This document shows, piece after piece, positions 46,688-56,900 of a DNA stretch of 60,388 nucleotides. A program made the translations under genes and the position numbers. The notes below the pieces were generated by a model, which saw nothing but the letters and a program-made list of their open reading frames with translations, did no database searches and was not told the origin of the DNA. This DNA is from Acidobacteriota bacterium. GTDB taxonomy: Bacteria; Acidobacteriota; Holophagae; Holophagales; Holophagaceae. Location of the stretch: NCBI GenBank assembly GCA_014189895.1, contig BJFQ01000007.1, positions 1-60,388 of the forward strand, given 5' to 3'. Positions within the stretch are counted from its first letter, which is position 1; every line of letters begins with the position of its first letter.

Positions 46688-46768
46688 TCCTCTAAACGAG
46701 AGATAATGGGATTTAGACCTCGCGAATCTTGTCATCTTTTCTGCTCACAAAAAAGAACGGTCACATCC

Positions 46769-48394
46769 ATGAATCCATTCCCTGAAAAAGGTGCACCCAA
46801 GCCCTCATCGCCCGACTCCCTTGAGGATTCGACGTTGAAATACATGGGTTTATACCCCGAATTAGACCTCACGGTTGAGGCGGTAGATTTTGCCCTCTTT
46901 AAGTCTATTTCGCTGGATTTAATGGTGAGGCACCAATTTGTCCCCGTTCGAGTGTTGGAAGGAAAATTGATCTTGGCCATGGTGGATCCTCTAGATGTCC
47001 TTGTTCAGGATGTCTTACGCTTTGAGCTAGGCCGGCCCCTGAGTTTTGCCGGGGCACCCGCTCAGCAAATCCAGGATGTTCTTAAGAAGTCCGAGAGCGG
47101 TCAGAAAATTCTCGACGAAGCGGGTGAAGCACTGAAGGTTCAAGTCCTTCGAGAAGAAGATATCGATGAAGAAGTTCTTGATTTTGAAAAACTAACAGAC
47201 AAAGATGAAGCACCCATTGTTCGCTTGGTAGACACCACTATTTTCAACGCACTGCAAAGGCGTGCCAGTGACATCCATCTAGAAACTTCTGCGACCCATA
47301 TTCAGATTAAATACCGAATCGATGGAAGTCTCTACCCCGCTTCCGAACGCATCGATCGCCGATTTGCCCCCTCGATTATTTCTCGAATCAAAGTCATGTC
47401 TGAACTGGATATTTCTGAGAAGCGTCAGCCTCAAGATGGGCGATTTAAGCTCAAAGTTCGTGGACGAGCCGTCGATTTCCGTGTATCGATTATGCCAACT
47501 ATTCATGGTGAAGATGCAGTGATCCGTATTTTAGATAAAGAAAATTTAACACAAGAGTTTGCGGCCTTAAATTTAGATATTTTAGGATTCTCTCCTGCCG
47601 AACTAGCACGCTTACGTCGCTTTTCGAGGGAACCCTACGGCATGTTCTTAGTAACAGGTCCGACGGGTAGCGGTAAGACCACAACCCTCTATGCAGTACT
47701 TAGCGAAATCAAAAATCCTGAAGACAAAATCATTACGATTGAAGATCCTGTGGAATATCAATTAGAAGGAGTGACTCAAATCCCCGTCAACGAAAAGAAA
47801 GGGCTTACTTTTGCTTTAGGATTGAGGTCCATTCTTCGTCATGACCCGGACAAAATTCTTGTAGGGGAAATCCGAGATGCCGAAACAGCCCAAATAGCCA
47901 TCCAATCTGCCCTCACAGGGCATTTGGTATTCACGACCGTGCATGCCAATAATGTTTTCGATGTCATTGGTCGATTTACCCATATGGGTGTGTCCACGGC
48001 TAATTTTGTTTCTTCTCTGAACTGTATCCTAGCCCAACGTTTAGTGAAGATTCTTTGTCCTAAGTGCAAACGCCCGCACCAGCCAACTGCCGAAGAACTT
48101 GAAACAAATGGGGTTCCATCTGCTTGGGCAGTCGGAGGGATTTTCTTCGAAAAACAAGGCTGTGTGGAATGCTCGGGGACTGGCTTCAAGGGTCGACAGG
48201 CCATCGTTGAATTCTTGGGTCTAAACGATGAGATGCGAGAAAAGCTTTATCAGAACACCCCGCTAAGAGAATTGAAAGCTCTTGCAAGGCAACATGGCAT
48301 GCAGACCCTTCGAGAAAGTGCCCTTGAAAAAGTCAAACTTGGACTGACTAATTTTCAAGAGATTAATAAGGTCACTTTCCGAGAAGGTCTTTAG
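46769..48394 (+). CDS. PilB/GspE-type secretion ATPase
   Basis: Hexameric motor for type IV pilus or type II secretion assembly. An N-terminal MshEN-like domain (LYPELDLTVEAVDFALFKSISLDLM) is followed by the ATPase core. Visible there are Walker A GPTGSGKTTTLYA, the Asp box ITIEDPVEYQ, Walker B KILVGEIRDAETAQIA and the His box TGHLVFTTVHAN, then a zinc site CPKCKR with CVECSGTG. The start is uncertain: ATG 46769 is chosen, though ATG 46706 is in frame. Neighbouring pilus genes are absent; the pseudopilin-like gene at 29 kb is a possible partner. Its end overlaps the convergent ABC exporter by 23 bases. Confidence 0.92.
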   Translation: MNPFPEKGAPKPSSPDSLEDSTLKYMGLYPELDLTVEAVDFALFKSISLDLMVRHQFVPVRVLEGKLILAMVDPLDVLVQDVLRFELGRPLSFAGAPAQQIQDVLKKSESGQKILDEAGEALKVQVLREEDIDEEVLDFEKLTDKDEAPIVRLVDTTIFNALQRRASDIHLETSATHIQIKYRIDGSLYPASERIDRRFAPSIISRIKVMSELDISEKRQPQDGRFKLKVRGRAVDFRVSIMPTIHGEDAVIRILDKENLTQEFAALNLDILGFSPAELARLRRFSREPYGMFLVTGPTGSGKTTTLYAVLSEIKNPEDKIITIEDPVEYQLEGVTQIPVNEKKGLTFALGLRSILRHDPDKILVGEIRDAETAQIAIQSALTGHLVFTTVHANNVFDVIGRFTHMGVSTANFVSSLNCILAQRLVKILCPKCKRPHQPTAEELETNGVPSAWAVGGIFFEKQGCVECSGTGFKGRQAIVEFLGLNDEMREKLYQNTPLRELKALARQHGMQTLRESALEKVKLGLTNFQEINKVTFREGL

Positions 48395-50144
48395 AGTCGG
48401 CTTTATGTGTCAGCTCACGTTCGAGACTTTGTAATTTTTTAAGACGCGCATAAAGTCCCTCAGATTTAGCAAGCTCATCTGCTGTCCCTTGTTGAACCAC
48501 TTCGCCTTCTTCGAGCACTAAAACTTTCTGACATGTTTCTGCGACGAACACACGGTGAGAGGTCAAAACCAGAGTTGTTCTTCCGAGGTAGGATTTCAAA
48601 TTAGCCAAAATTTGGCTTTCGGTTTCTGCATCAACCGCCGACAAGGCATCGTCAAGAAGTAATAGGCGAGGTCGTCGAAGTAAGGCGCGAGCCAGTGCTG
48701 TACGTTGACGCTCGCCACCGCTGAGAATGACCCCTCTTTCTCCTACCACCGTATCTAGCCCTTGGGGGAGTCGCTTAATCAGATCATCGAGACAGACGAC
48801 CTGAGTAACTTCTTGGATCTCTTCGGGAGACGCTTGAGGGTAGCCCATGGTGAGATTTTTATGTAATGATTCAGAGAATAAGAAGGCTTCTTGGGGAACC
48901 CAGCCTAGATTTTCCCAATGTTTTCTCAGTGAAGATTCATCTAGGATTTTATGGTCAAGCAAAACTTGTCCTTTTTGAGGAGAACGGAGTCCCGCTAAGA
49001 CTTGGAGCAAAATCGTTTTCCCCGAGCCCACTCCACCCACGACGGCCAGAGAGGTTCCTGAAGAAAGCGAAAAACTTAAGGGTCCTAGGCCTCGTGAACT
49101 CTCAAAGCGATAGATTACGTCTTTGATATCAAGGGAAGCGGGCTCTGAAATCATCAAAGACTTTACCGGAGGGTCGAGGGGTCTCTCGATGGGGGCCATG
49201 ACTTCATCAATGCGTATTTGGCCAGCACGGGCTCGCTGAAAAAGATTAATCGCCCATCCTAGAGACATTACAGGCCACGCAAGGGTCACTAGATAACCCG
49301 AGAAGGCGGTCAAATCTCCAAGCGTTAAAGCCTGTCGCAAATAGAGCGTACCTCCGTAGCCGATCAAAGATAAGGTGGCCAGAGCGCCAATGAACATCGC
49401 CACAGGACCATAGGCGCCATAAATCACGTTTTGTTTCATGCTCAAGGCTGCGTGAGTACGACTAAGATCATCAAATTTATCTACCCGCATATTTTCTAAA
49501 CCAAAAGCTTGTACTACGCGCTCTCCGCTAATTGTTTCATGACTGAAGGTACTTAGATTCGAGAAGGCGACTTGGAGTTTCTGTTGTACCTGATGACTTA
49601 ATCGACCTAAAAAATAAAAACCAAAAGCCAAAAGCGAAAAGGGGAGCATGACGGCTAACGTTAATTTCCAACTCGTAGAAAGCATTAAACTTAAAGTGAT
49701 GGGTAGAACACTCGCAGTTTGAAGAAAGCTCATAAGCCCTGGACCAGTTGCCATACGAACTGTACTCACATCTTCCCCGATGCGACTCATTAGATCGCCT
49801 ATTTTTTGACGTTCATAAAAAACATAGGGTCGAGAGAGTAAAAAATCATATATTTCCTCTCGTTGTTCTTTTTCAATTTCGCGAGAGAGGCCTATAAGGT
49901 ATTTACGCATCACATATCTAAAGACGCCGGCCAACGCTGTAAAACCCAACATCCAAACCAAAAAGACGCGAGATTGGTTCCATTCTTTTAATTCCAGGCT
50001 ATTTACAGCTTTTCCTGACCAGTACGGAACGAAACTCGCCACAGTACTACAGGCAATGGTTGCTACGAGGCCGAGGGTGAGGGTTCTTTTGTGGGGCACC
50101 AAAAGGGACCACCACCACAACCGTTTGGATGAATCTGTCAACAA
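48372..50144 (-). CDS. MsbA-type ABC exporter (fused membrane and ATPase domains)
   Basis: Homodimeric type IV ABC exporter for lipid or drug export. The start is placed at TTG 50144 behind GAGAGAGG; earlier in-frame codons would extend into the divergent bcp gene. Six helices in the first half include the coupling helix area. The ATPase has Walker A VGGVGSGKTIL, signature LSGGERQRTALARALL, Walker B LLLLDDALSAVD and switch LTSHR. About 590 residues. The Q loop reads VPQEAFLFSESL. The substrate is unknown; lipid A is one candidate. Confidence 0.88.
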   Translation of the reverse strand: MLTDSSKRLWWWSLLVPHKRTLTLGLVATIACSTVASFVPYWSGKAVNSLELKEWNQSRVFLVWMLGFTALAGVFRYVMRKYLIGLSREIEKEQREEIYDFLLSRPYVFYERQKIGDLMSRIGEDVSTVRMATGPGLMSFLQTASVLPITLSLMLSTSWKLTLAVMLPFSLLAFGFYFLGRLSHQVQQKLQVAFSNLSTFSHETISGERVVQAFGLENMRVDKFDDLSRTHAALSMKQNVIYGAYGPVAMFIGALATLSLIGYGGTLYLRQALTLGDLTAFSGYLVTLAWPVMSLGWAINLFQRARAGQIRIDEVMAPIERPLDPPVKSLMISEPASLDIKDVIYRFESSRGLGPLSFSLSSGTSLAVVGGVGSGKTILLQVLAGLRSPQKGQVLLDHKILDESSLRKHWENLGWVPQEAFLFSESLHKNLTMGYPQASPEEIQEVTQVVCLDDLIKRLPQGLDTVVGERGVILSGGERQRTALARALLRRPRLLLLDDALSAVDAETESQILANLKSYLGRTTLVLTSHRVFVAETCQKVLVLEEGEVVQQGTADELAKSEGLYARLKKLQSLERELTHKADSKDLLGK

Positions 50145-50235
50145 AGGAACCTCTCTCCCTAGACTAGCAAGAACTAGGATATTCGTCTCAAGCTGAGGGT
50201 AAGATACAGAAAAGAAATAGATAGAAAGGGGCCTA

Positions 50236-50700
50236 ATGAATTTGATTGGTAAAAAAATTCCAACATTTAAACTACGGGATAAAAGCGGAGCGGTAATTGA
50301 CAAGGGTCTCTTCCAAGGGCAATGGACGGTCCTTTATGCTTACCCTAAAGATTCGACGCCGGGATGCACCCAAGAGTCTTGTGATTTTCGTGATGCTTGG
50401 ACGCGGCTAAAGCGAATGAAAGTTCAAGTCTTTGGGATCAGTCGCGACAGTCACGCGAGCCACCAGAAGTTTCAAGATAAGTACGAACTTCCCTTTCCAC
50501 TATTGTCAGATCCCGAAACAGAACTCCTGAAGCCCCTTGGTGCTTTTGGGGAAAAAATGATGTACGGAAAAAAAACACAAGGTATCATCCGATCTACTTT
50601 TATTGTTGATCCTAAAGGCGTGATTCGCTTTGTCTGGACCAGGGTCTCGGTGAAGGGTCACGTCGATGACGTTATCAAACAGCTCAAATCACTAATGTAG
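50236..50700 (+). CDS. bcp: Peroxiredoxin of the Bcp (PrxQ) type
   Basis: Thioredoxin-dependent peroxidase, 154 residues. YPKDSTPGCTQESCDFRD holds the peroxidatic Cys44 and resolving Cys49 of the five-residue-spaced atypical 2-Cys class. ISRDSHASHQKF, LLSDPE and STFIVDPKGVIRFVW are normal Bcp segments. Cytoplasmic. It diverges from the ABC exporter and converges with the next small gene with a three-base gap. Confidence 0.96.
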   Translation: MNLIGKKIPTFKLRDKSGAVIDKGLFQGQWTVLYAYPKDSTPGCTQESCDFRDAWTRLKRMKVQVFGISRDSHASHQKFQDKYELPFPLLSDPETELLKPLGAFGEKMMYGKKTQGIIRSTFIVDPKGVIRFVWTRVSVKGHVDDVIKQLKSLM

Positions 50701-50703
50701 GAT

Positions 50704-50958
50704 CTAGTGACGATGGCCTTGTCCACCATGTTCAACATCGGCATGGCGTTTAGTCCACCACCGATCGATCAACCAATACCAAGCTCCGCTGACGAGGGGT
50801 CCTACGATCGCAGCAATTCCGGCTCGTTCAATCTCAGCGCCCGTAATGCGTGAGATCACGATCGTCTCAATAAGAATATGTCCCGCAGTAAAAACAATAG
50901 CCCGAATGATTGAAGCTGAATTACTAAGCTCAAATAGTGAAGGAAAATATTTTTTCAT
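50704..50958 (-). CDS. Small membrane protein, DUF2061-like
   Basis: The start at ATG 50958 has AGGAG ten bases before it; a longer frame reaches into fabI without support. The 84-residue product has a SIIRAIVFTAGHILIETIVISRITG segment, a second hydrophobic stretch (AGIAAIVGPLVSGAWYWLIDRWW) and a His-rich tail. This pattern is close to DUF2061 membrane proteins of unknown role. It lies 25 bases after fabI and is probably co-transcribed. Confidence 0.65.
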   Translation of the reverse strand: MKKYFPSLFELSNSASIIRAIVFTAGHILIETIVISRITGAEIERAGIAAIVGPLVSGAWYWLIDRWWTKRHADVEHGGQGHRH

Positions 50959-50983
50959 CAATCGCTCTCCTAGTTTATATATT

Positions 50984-51748
50984 TTACAAAGCCATGATGC
51001 TATAACCACCATCGACATAAAGTACTTGACCCGTGATGCCTCGACCCATATCGGACAGCAGAAAAACCCCAGCATCTCCGACTTCTTCCAGTTCTGTATT
51101 TTTCCTGAGAGGAGCCTTGCTTCGATGCAGATCCAAAATAGAAGAAAAACCTCCAATGCCGGCTGCAGCTAGGGTCTTGATTGGTCCCGCAGAAATACAA
51201 TTAACCCGAATATTGGAAGGGCCCAAGTCGTTTGCGAGGTAGCGGGTGGCGCTTTCGAGAGCGGCTTTGGCCACTCCCATGACGTTATAGTTCGGCATTA
51301 CCCGCTCACTTCCCAGATACGTAAGCGCAACAATGCTTCCTCCCTCACTCATGAGGGGTTTTGCAGCATGAGCCAATACTGGGAGCGAATAAGTGCTGAT
51401 ATCGAGAGCAGTCCTAAAATCTTCTCGGGTCGTACTAACAAAATCTCCTTCGAGCGCCTGGCGGGGAGCATAAGCGACAGCATGGACCAAAAAATCTATC
51501 CCGCTCCAAGATTCACGAAGATAATCAAAACCCTTTTGGACTTGGAGATCATCACTTACGTCCATCTGAAACAAAAGAGAGCCAGGGAGATCATTGGTCA
51601 GTTCCTTCACATTTTCACCCAATCGCTCGCTTTGAAAACTAAAGGCACACTGAGCCCCCTGTTCTGCACAACGCTCTGCAATAGCCCAAGCAATGGATCG
51701 CTTATTAGCTACCCCTACGATAAGACCTTTTTTTCCCTTCATAAGCAT
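50984..51748 (-). CDS. fabI: Enoyl-[ACP] reductase FabI
   Basis: NADH-dependent last step of each fatty-acid elongation cycle. GVANKRSIAWAIAE is the FabI nucleotide loop. Active-site Tyr144, Tyr154 and Lys161 sit in LTYLGSERVMPNYNVMGVAKAALE (Tyr-x6-Lys), and the C terminus reads TGQVLYVDGGYSIMAL. 254 residues. ATG 51748 is preceded by GGGAG at seven bases. It stands apart from the plsX-fabD-fabG cluster. Confidence 0.96.
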   Translation of the reverse strand: MLMKGKKGLIVGVANKRSIAWAIAERCAEQGAQCAFSFQSERLGENVKELTNDLPGSLLFQMDVSDDLQVQKGFDYLRESWSGIDFLVHAVAYAPRQALEGDFVSTTREDFRTALDISTYSLPVLAHAAKPLMSEGGSIVALTYLGSERVMPNYNVMGVAKAALESATRYLANDLGPSNIRVNCISAGPIKTLAAAGIGGFSSILDLHRSKAPLRKNTELEEVGDAGVFLLSDMGRGITGQVLYVDGGYSIMAL

Positions 51749-51826
51749 AGAAGAACTCCCGAGAATAATAAGAAAATATGGGGCAATGAGTCTTGCATAC
51801 TACGATTAAGTATATTGACCATATCG

Positions 51827-52933
51827 ATGAACCTAAAGCATTCAATAAAGTTCCTTTTATCTCTCGCCTTGTGTTTATCTCTCGGTGGGGCGGAAGATGT
51901 ACCTGAAACTTTACGGCGCCTGATCCAAGACGGTCGTTTTATTGAGGCAGCAAACACTTCGGATCGCCTCCTGGCATTGAATTCCTCTCATCCTGAGGCA
52001 CTCGCCACCAAGTCACAAGCCCTCTCTGGATTTCTCGATTTTGATCAAGCCTTAGTTGTCGCCGAAAAAGCTCTGCGACAAAACGAACAATCGGCTGATG
52101 CTCACCTTGCAAAAGGTATTGCCCTCATGGGTTTAGCTATCGAGAGCATCTCGTTTCAAAGTATTGTTCAGGTCTCCCGGGCATTAGATGCAATGGAGGA
52201 AAGTACAAAACTCGATCCTACCTATGGCTACGCTTGGTTTACCTTGGGCTTAAGTCGAGGTAAATTACCTCTCCTCTTAGGAGGATCGAAACCCCTTAGC
52301 CTGCAATGTGCTCAAACTTTAAAACGAATTGATCGATCATGGGGTCTCGCTTTAGAGGGAACTCTCCAAGAATCCTTTGGAACATGGAAAGAGTCTGAAT
52401 CTATTTTTCAAGAAGGATTAAAGCTCAAAGAAAATCCGTCTCTCATTGTCACGGCTTACCTTGAATCGCTGATGGGAGAGAACGCCAAGAACTCCCTCGG
52501 GATAGAGGGTCAAAAAGAACGTATTTACGAGATCGCTAAAGACTTATCCGCTCGCCAAGATCTGAATGTCCATGCCCTCGAAAGCCTAGGCGATGCCTTT
52601 CTCTTTTCTGGCCATCCCGAAACAGCTTGGCAACTGATGCAAGTTTCCATTCCGAGATTCCAAGAATCGAGTTTGCTTAAGTTGCAAAGTGCCAAAATTG
52701 CTTCTCGGACTGGTCTCCATCTATCCGAAGCCTTAGTGCTCATCAGAGAGGCTCTCCAGGGTCCAATTGAAGGAGGATCGGGAGGCCGTGAAGGTGCTTA
52801 TGTTCGCCAAGGTCAAATCTTACAACGCCTCGGAAAATCGGCAGAGGCCAAAAGAAGTTTTGAACAAGCACTCAGAATTAATCCCCGTCATCGCGGAGCT
52901 AAAGAGGGGCTCGAAGTGGTTCAGAAAAAATAG
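51827..52933 (+). CDS. Secreted tetratricopeptide-repeat protein
   Basis: A signal peptide (LKHSIKFLLSLALCLSLGGA) is followed by helical TPR-like repeats: SDRLLALNSSHPEALATKSQALSGFLDFDQALVVAEKAL, DAMEESTKLDPTYGYAWFTLGLSRGK and a C-terminal AKRSFEQALRINPRHRGAKEGLE. 368 residues, probably periplasmic scaffold. Function unknown. Start at ATG 51827 is chosen because a longer frame would enter fabI's coding strand. Convergent with dnaJ, with four bases between. Confidence 0.8.
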   Translation: MNLKHSIKFLLSLALCLSLGGAEDVPETLRRLIQDGRFIEAANTSDRLLALNSSHPEALATKSQALSGFLDFDQALVVAEKALRQNEQSADAHLAKGIALMGLAIESISFQSIVQVSRALDAMEESTKLDPTYGYAWFTLGLSRGKLPLLLGGSKPLSLQCAQTLKRIDRSWGLALEGTLQESFGTWKESESIFQEGLKLKENPSLIVTAYLESLMGENAKNSLGIEGQKERIYEIAKDLSARQDLNVHALESLGDAFLFSGHPETAWQLMQVSIPRFQESSLLKLQSAKIASRTGLHLSEALVLIREALQGPIEGGSGGREGAYVRQGQILQRLGKSAEAKRSFEQALRINPRHRGAKEGLEVVQKK

Positions 52934-52937
52934 TGAA

Positions 52938-54068
52938 TTATTTTTTCTTTTTCTTGGAGCCAAAAACCTTGCTCAAGATAGAATCCGAAGACTCGGTTTG
53001 CGCATCTGAGAAAGCTTCCTTAACACTTTCCAAAGCCCGCTGTTGCGACTCGTTAAGTTGAGTAGGTACCCAAGCTCGTAAATGGAGATAGAGGTCTCCC
53101 CGCCCTGACCTTTGGATTCGGGGAACTCCAGCATTAGCCAGGCGAATCACCTTATCTGCAGGCGTTCCCGCCTGAAGGGTCACTGTCTCTTCACCGTAGA
53201 GCGTTTCGATTTTAATTTTTCCACCTGTCACAAAAGTGGCCCAAGGGGTATCAACAACCTGATGCAGATCGTCTCCTTCTCGTTGATATCGCGAATCTTT
53301 TTCGACTTCGAACAGAATGTACAGATCGCCCGCCGGACCACTGAGGAGACCTACTTCTCCCTGGCCATTTAGGCGAAGTCGCGTTCCGTTGTCGATTCCT
53401 GCCGGAATCTTAAAACTGGTTTTGAAGGGACGTTGCGTGCGACCTTCTCCATTGCACGTCTTGCAGGGATTGGGTATCCATGAACCCTGCCCCTGGCATT
53501 TTGAGCATGTCACCATCATCTGAAAGAAGCCCTGGCGTGTCACTTGCTGTCCCGATCCGCGACACTGGGAGCAAGTCTGAGGCCCTGTCCCTTTTTGACA
53601 ACCTGAGCCTTCGCAATTTTCGCAACGTTGTAATTTCTTTAACTCAATTTCCTCTTTGTCTTTTCCGAAAACAGCATCTTTAAAGGAGACTTTGATTTTG
53701 ATTTGAAGATCCGAGCCCTGATTCGATTGACCCCCGCCACGTTGGCCAAAAAGATCCCCAAACATTCCCCCGCCAAAGAAACTGCCTAAAATGTCTTCGA
53801 ATCCTTGAAACTGGCTAGGGTCAAATTGGAACTGCTGTCCAGCCCCACTTGAACTCTGATGTCCGAACTGATCATACCGTTGTCGCTTTTCACTGTCCGA
53901 CAAAATACTATAAGCTTCCGCAGCTTCCTTAAACTTATCTTCAGCCTCTTTATTGTTGGGATTCCGGTCAGGATGAAACTCGAGGGCTAATTTTCGGTAA
54001 GCTTTTTTGATCTCCTCTAACGAGGCAGAACGACCCACACCTAATATTTCGTAATAATCTCTTTTCAT
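52938..54068 (-). CDS. dnaJ: Co-chaperone DnaJ
   Basis: Hsp40 partner of DnaK. The J domain includes [10 protein letters not shown] with HPD. A Gly/Phe region follows, then four zinc motifs ([32 protein letters not shown]) and the peptide-binding C-terminal domains. 376 residues; a Lys-rich end ([10 protein letters not shown]) is slightly unusual. Follows grpE by 13 bases. Confidence 0.97.
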   Translation of the reverse strand: MKRDYYEILGVGRSASLEEIKKAYRKLALEFHPDRNPNNKEAEDKFKEAAEAYSILSDSEKRQRYDQFGHQSSSGAGQQFQFDPSQFQGFEDILGSFFGGGMFGDLFGQRGGGQSNQGSDLQIKIKVSFKDAVFGKDKEEIELKKLQRCENCEGSGCQKGTGPQTCSQCRGSGQQVTRQGFFQMMVTCSKCQGQGSWIPNPCKTCNGEGRTQRPFKTSFKIPAGIDNGTRLRLNGQGEVGLLSGPAGDLYILFEVEKDSRYQREGDDLHQVVDTPWATFVTGGKIKIETLYGEETVTLQAGTPADKVIRLANAGVPRIQRSGRGDLYLHLRAWVPTQLNESQQRALESVKEAFSDAQTESSDSILSKVFGSKKKKK

Positions 54069-54081
54069 CGTTGGCTCAGAT

Positions 54082-54654
54082 CTAAATGGAAGGAGTCAAA
54101 GGATCGGGAGGAGTTGTATCTTGATGTCGATTGACAACTACCCGTGCAGGACGGAGTAATTGACCTCGTAGCCAATAGCCCTTTTCGAACACTGTAAAAA
54201 TAGTATTATCTGCAAGATCAGACTGCTGGACAGTCGTGAGGGCCTCGGCATGGCTTGCATCGAACGGATCCCCAACCTGAATTTTCATAGGTTCAAGTCC
54301 TAATCGTTTCAGTGAATCCGTCAATTGCTTGTGAATCAGGCTTATATCCTGTTGCAGTGCAGGTACTTCTTGGTAACTAGTCGCTAAACATCGATCGAGG
54401 GAATCCAGGCTCTGTAGAGCTTCTAAAAGAATCTTTTTTTCAGAGAGTTCAATCGATAACTGTATGTCTTTGGTGACGCGATTCTGATAATTTTTAAAAT
54501 CCGCAGCAAGGCGAATATATTGCTCTCGGAGTTCTTTCTCGGAGGCGCGTAACGCTTCTAGTTCTGAAGTTTCTGGGTCAGTCTGAGGAGTAAGATTTGA
54601 ATTATCTTCAGAGGGGGAAATATTTTCTAGGTGCATAAATGGATTCGCTTTCAA
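54082..54654 (-). CDS. grpE: Nucleotide exchange factor GrpE
   Basis: Opens the DnaK nucleotide site. A long N-terminal coiled coil is visible ([30 protein letters not shown]), followed by a C-terminal beta domain with [42 protein letters not shown] 54654 overlaps the hrcA stop by four bases; an ATG at 54636 is an alternative. About 190 residues. Confidence 0.94.
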   Translation of the reverse strand: MKANPFMHLENISPSEDNSNLTPQTDPETSELEALRASEKELREQYIRLAADFKNYQNRVTKDIQLSIELSEKKILLEALQSLDSLDRCLATSYQEVPALQQDISLIHKQLTDSLKRLGLEPMKIQVGDPFDASHAEALTTVQQSDLADNTIFTVFEKGYWLRGQLLRPARVVVNRHQDTTPPDPLTPSI

Positions 54655-55715
54655 GAATGAGGACGGTTGCTGATTTCATTGGCACACCAGGATAGTCCCC
54701 CCAAAACATGGGGGTAGTCCATTCTCATCGGAGCAATGAGGGCCAAAGTCACATAACCCGATTTATCTAATTGGACACGACGCACTGAGGTAGCAAGACC
54801 CAGGTTGCTGAGATAGGGATTCTCACTCCCTAAGATAACGTGGGTATCTTTAGAGGCCTTTTCGGCAAATGCATTTAATAAGTGAGCTAAGCGGCTTTGT
54901 TCTTCAAAATTTTCAACTAGGTGCTTTAAGCGATCGAGGTCTTCAAATTCGGGCAACCGAGTAAGCTGAGAAAGCCCTTGGATGACAACGTTCGATTGAC
55001 TACTGGAAGTTTGCCCTTCCCAATCTCGGGCAATGACTTGAAGTTGCGTGAGGAGTACTTTGACCTCATGAACCCCCTCACCGATGCCCTCCATCATTTT
55101 CTTTTGCATTTGAGACAAAGTAAGACCCCGAAAATGCGTCGTGGCAAAGTTACCCATCTCAACGAGTTGATGGGGTGCGTAATGCCAATGGTTTTCAATG
55201 ACTCGGTGCTCTACTTCCCCTTGGTTATCCACCCAAATAGCTACAATTTTATCCGTGTCTAAAGGAACAAATTCGAGTTTTACGAGCGTGGACAACACCA
55301 TCCGAGAGGGTAAAGCTACGCAAACACCTCCTAAGACTTCGGAAAGAATTCGACTCGCGCGCTGAGCCCACGGCTCAAGGTCAGTTTCCTGCATCTGAAG
55401 TAAGGCTTTGAGATCTTGTTTGATGCTGAGATTAGGACGCTTGGCTACAAATTCATCAAGCCAACGATCAACATAATAACGATAGGCTTTTTCGGTGGGA
55501 ATACGGCCCGCTGAAGTATGTGGCTGAGTCAACAAAGAATCATGCTCGAGATCCGAGAGGACCGACCGAATCGTGGCGCTTGAAAGAGACTCTCCGTGCC
55601 GTTCGGCAATTAACCTGGAACCTACAGGTTCCTTTTCTCGATAGTAGGTCTCAATTAATGTCCGGAGAATAGATTCTCGACGAGCCGATAAAGAGAGGGG
55701 GGGTTCCTGTAACAT
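54651..55715 (-). CDS. hrcA: Heat-inducible transcription repressor HrcA
   Basis: Repressor of class I heat-shock genes through CIRCE. The N-terminal winged helix contains RRESILRTLIETYYREKEPVGSRLIAERHGESLSSATIRSVLSDLEHDSLL and TSAGRIPTEKAYRYYVD; the GAF-like dimer domain follows. ATG 55715 has AGGAA at the right distance. No CIRCE (TTAGCACTC-N9-GAGTGCTAA) was found near its start or that of prfA, so this operon may not be self-regulated in the usual way. Confidence 0.95.
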   Translation of the reverse strand: MLQEPPLSLSARRESILRTLIETYYREKEPVGSRLIAERHGESLSSATIRSVLSDLEHDSLLTQPHTSAGRIPTEKAYRYYVDRWLDEFVAKRPNLSIKQDLKALLQMQETDLEPWAQRASRILSEVLGGVCVALPSRMVLSTLVKLEFVPLDTDKIVAIWVDNQGEVEHRVIENHWHYAPHQLVEMGNFATTHFRGLTLSQMQKKMMEGIGEGVHEVKVLLTQLQVIARDWEGQTSSSQSNVVIQGLSQLTRLPEFEDLDRLKHLVENFEEQSRLAHLLNAFAEKASKDTHVILGSENPYLSNLGLATSVRRVQLDKSGYVTLALIAPMRMDYPHVLGGLSWCANEISNRPHS

Positions 55716-55742
55716 CAATGTTCCTAAATTTATTCTAACATC

Positions 55743-56828
55743 TCAGTTTCCGGTGAGTTCCGAGGCTTGAAGACGGTCAGCTTCATATTGAGCACGTAGA
55801 GGTTCTAAAATAATGTCAAGATCCCCTTGCATAAATTTGTCCAAACTATGGATCGTCACATTTACACGGTGATCGCTCACGCGACTTTGTGGGAAATTAT
55901 AGGTGCGAATTTTCTCGCTTCGATCGCCTGAACCCACTTGGGATTTACGAAGGGCAGCATTAGCTTGATTTTGCGCATCCATTGCCTTTTGAAGCAGGCG
56001 CGATCGGAGAACAGTCATGGCCTTAGCCATGTTTTTAATCTGGCTACGCTCATCTTGGCAACTGACAACCGTATTGGTTGGAATATGAGTCAAGCGCACG
56101 GCCGAATAAGTCGTATTGACCGACTGTCCGCCTTTTCCTCCTGAGCAAAAAGTATCAATTCTTAAATCTTTATCTTCTATTTTTACATCCACTTCTTCGG
56201 CTTCAGGCATCACGGCAACGGTGGCCGCAGAAGTATGAACCCGACCCTGTGTTTCAGTTTTGGGGACACGTTGGACACGATGAACCCCACTCTCGAAGCG
56301 AAACATCGAGTAGGCCCCTTCGCCTTCGATTTCTGCTACGACTTCTTTAAAGCCTCCTGCTTCGGCTTCACTCACGTCAAGGGTTCGGGTCTTGAATCCT
56401 TTTTGCTCAGCGAAACGAAGGTACATACGATAGAGTTCAGAGGCAAATAGTGCGGCTTCTTCTCCACCCGTACCCGCGCGAATTTCGAGAATCACGTTCT
56501 TATGGTCATTGGGATCTTTGGGTATCAGCAAACGCTTGAGGAGAGCGTCTCCAGATTCGATTTGTATTTTGAGCGGGCCAATTTCCCCTTCCGCCATCTT
56601 TTTTAGTTCACTATCAGAAGATTTATCGGAGAGAATCTGCTCAGCTTCGGACAACTGCTGTAGAAGGTTTTTTTGGATCTCATACGCTTTGACGACGGGC
56701 TCAAGCTCACTTCGTGCCTGAGAAAGTTCTCGCAGTTTATGATGATCCGAAACGATCGTCATATCTTGTAATTGATTTTCAATATCGATGAATCGTTGTT
56801 TCACGATTTCAAGTTGTTTTAGCATCAT
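55743..56828 (-). CDS. prfA: Peptide chain release factor 1
   Basis: Ends translation at UAA and UAG. The GGQ tip reads SGGKGGQSVNTTYSAVRLTH; the stop-codon-reading tripeptide, normally PAT, is PKT here (RVQRVPKTETQGR), still P-x-T. 361 residues, normal length. GAGG precedes the ATG. It is 27 bases from hrcA and 72 bases after rpmE, and all belong to a likely single unit. Confidence 0.97.
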   Translation of the reverse strand: MMLKQLEIVKQRFIDIENQLQDMTIVSDHHKLRELSQARSELEPVVKAYEIQKNLLQQLSEAEQILSDKSSDSELKKMAEGEIGPLKIQIESGDALLKRLLIPKDPNDHKNVILEIRAGTGGEEAALFASELYRMYLRFAEQKGFKTRTLDVSEAEAGGFKEVVAEIEGEGAYSMFRFESGVHRVQRVPKTETQGRVHTSAATVAVMPEAEEVDVKIEDKDLRIDTFCSGGKGGQSVNTTYSAVRLTHIPTNTVVSCQDERSQIKNMAKAMTVLRSRLLQKAMDAQNQANAALRKSQVGSGDRSEKIRTYNFPQSRVSDHRVNVTIHSLDKFMQGDLDIILEPLRAQYEADRLQASELTGN

Positions 56829-56862
56829 AGAAAAAACCTCAAATGTAAGTCTTCAAGAGATA

Positions 56863-56880
56863 GAACTCGAACCCGAGTTC
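56863..56880. other. Hairpin between rpmE and prfA
   Basis: GAACTCG and CGAGTTC flank an AACC loop in the 72-base gap. No T-run follows. It may be an RNA processing or attenuation structure separating rpmE from the downstream genes. Confidence 0.4.
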
Positions 56881-56900
56881 CCTACCTACCTTGAGCGTAC

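Noticed and set aside
56829-56900. A T-arm-like GGGTTCGAGTTC stretch suggesting a tRNA fragment.
   Set aside because: No acceptor, D or anticodon arms can be formed around it; it is better explained as a short hairpin.
55716-56900. A CIRCE element expected near hrcA.
   Set aside because: No TTAGCACTC-N9-GAGTGCTAA or close variant was found in the gaps before hrcA, prfA or rpmE.
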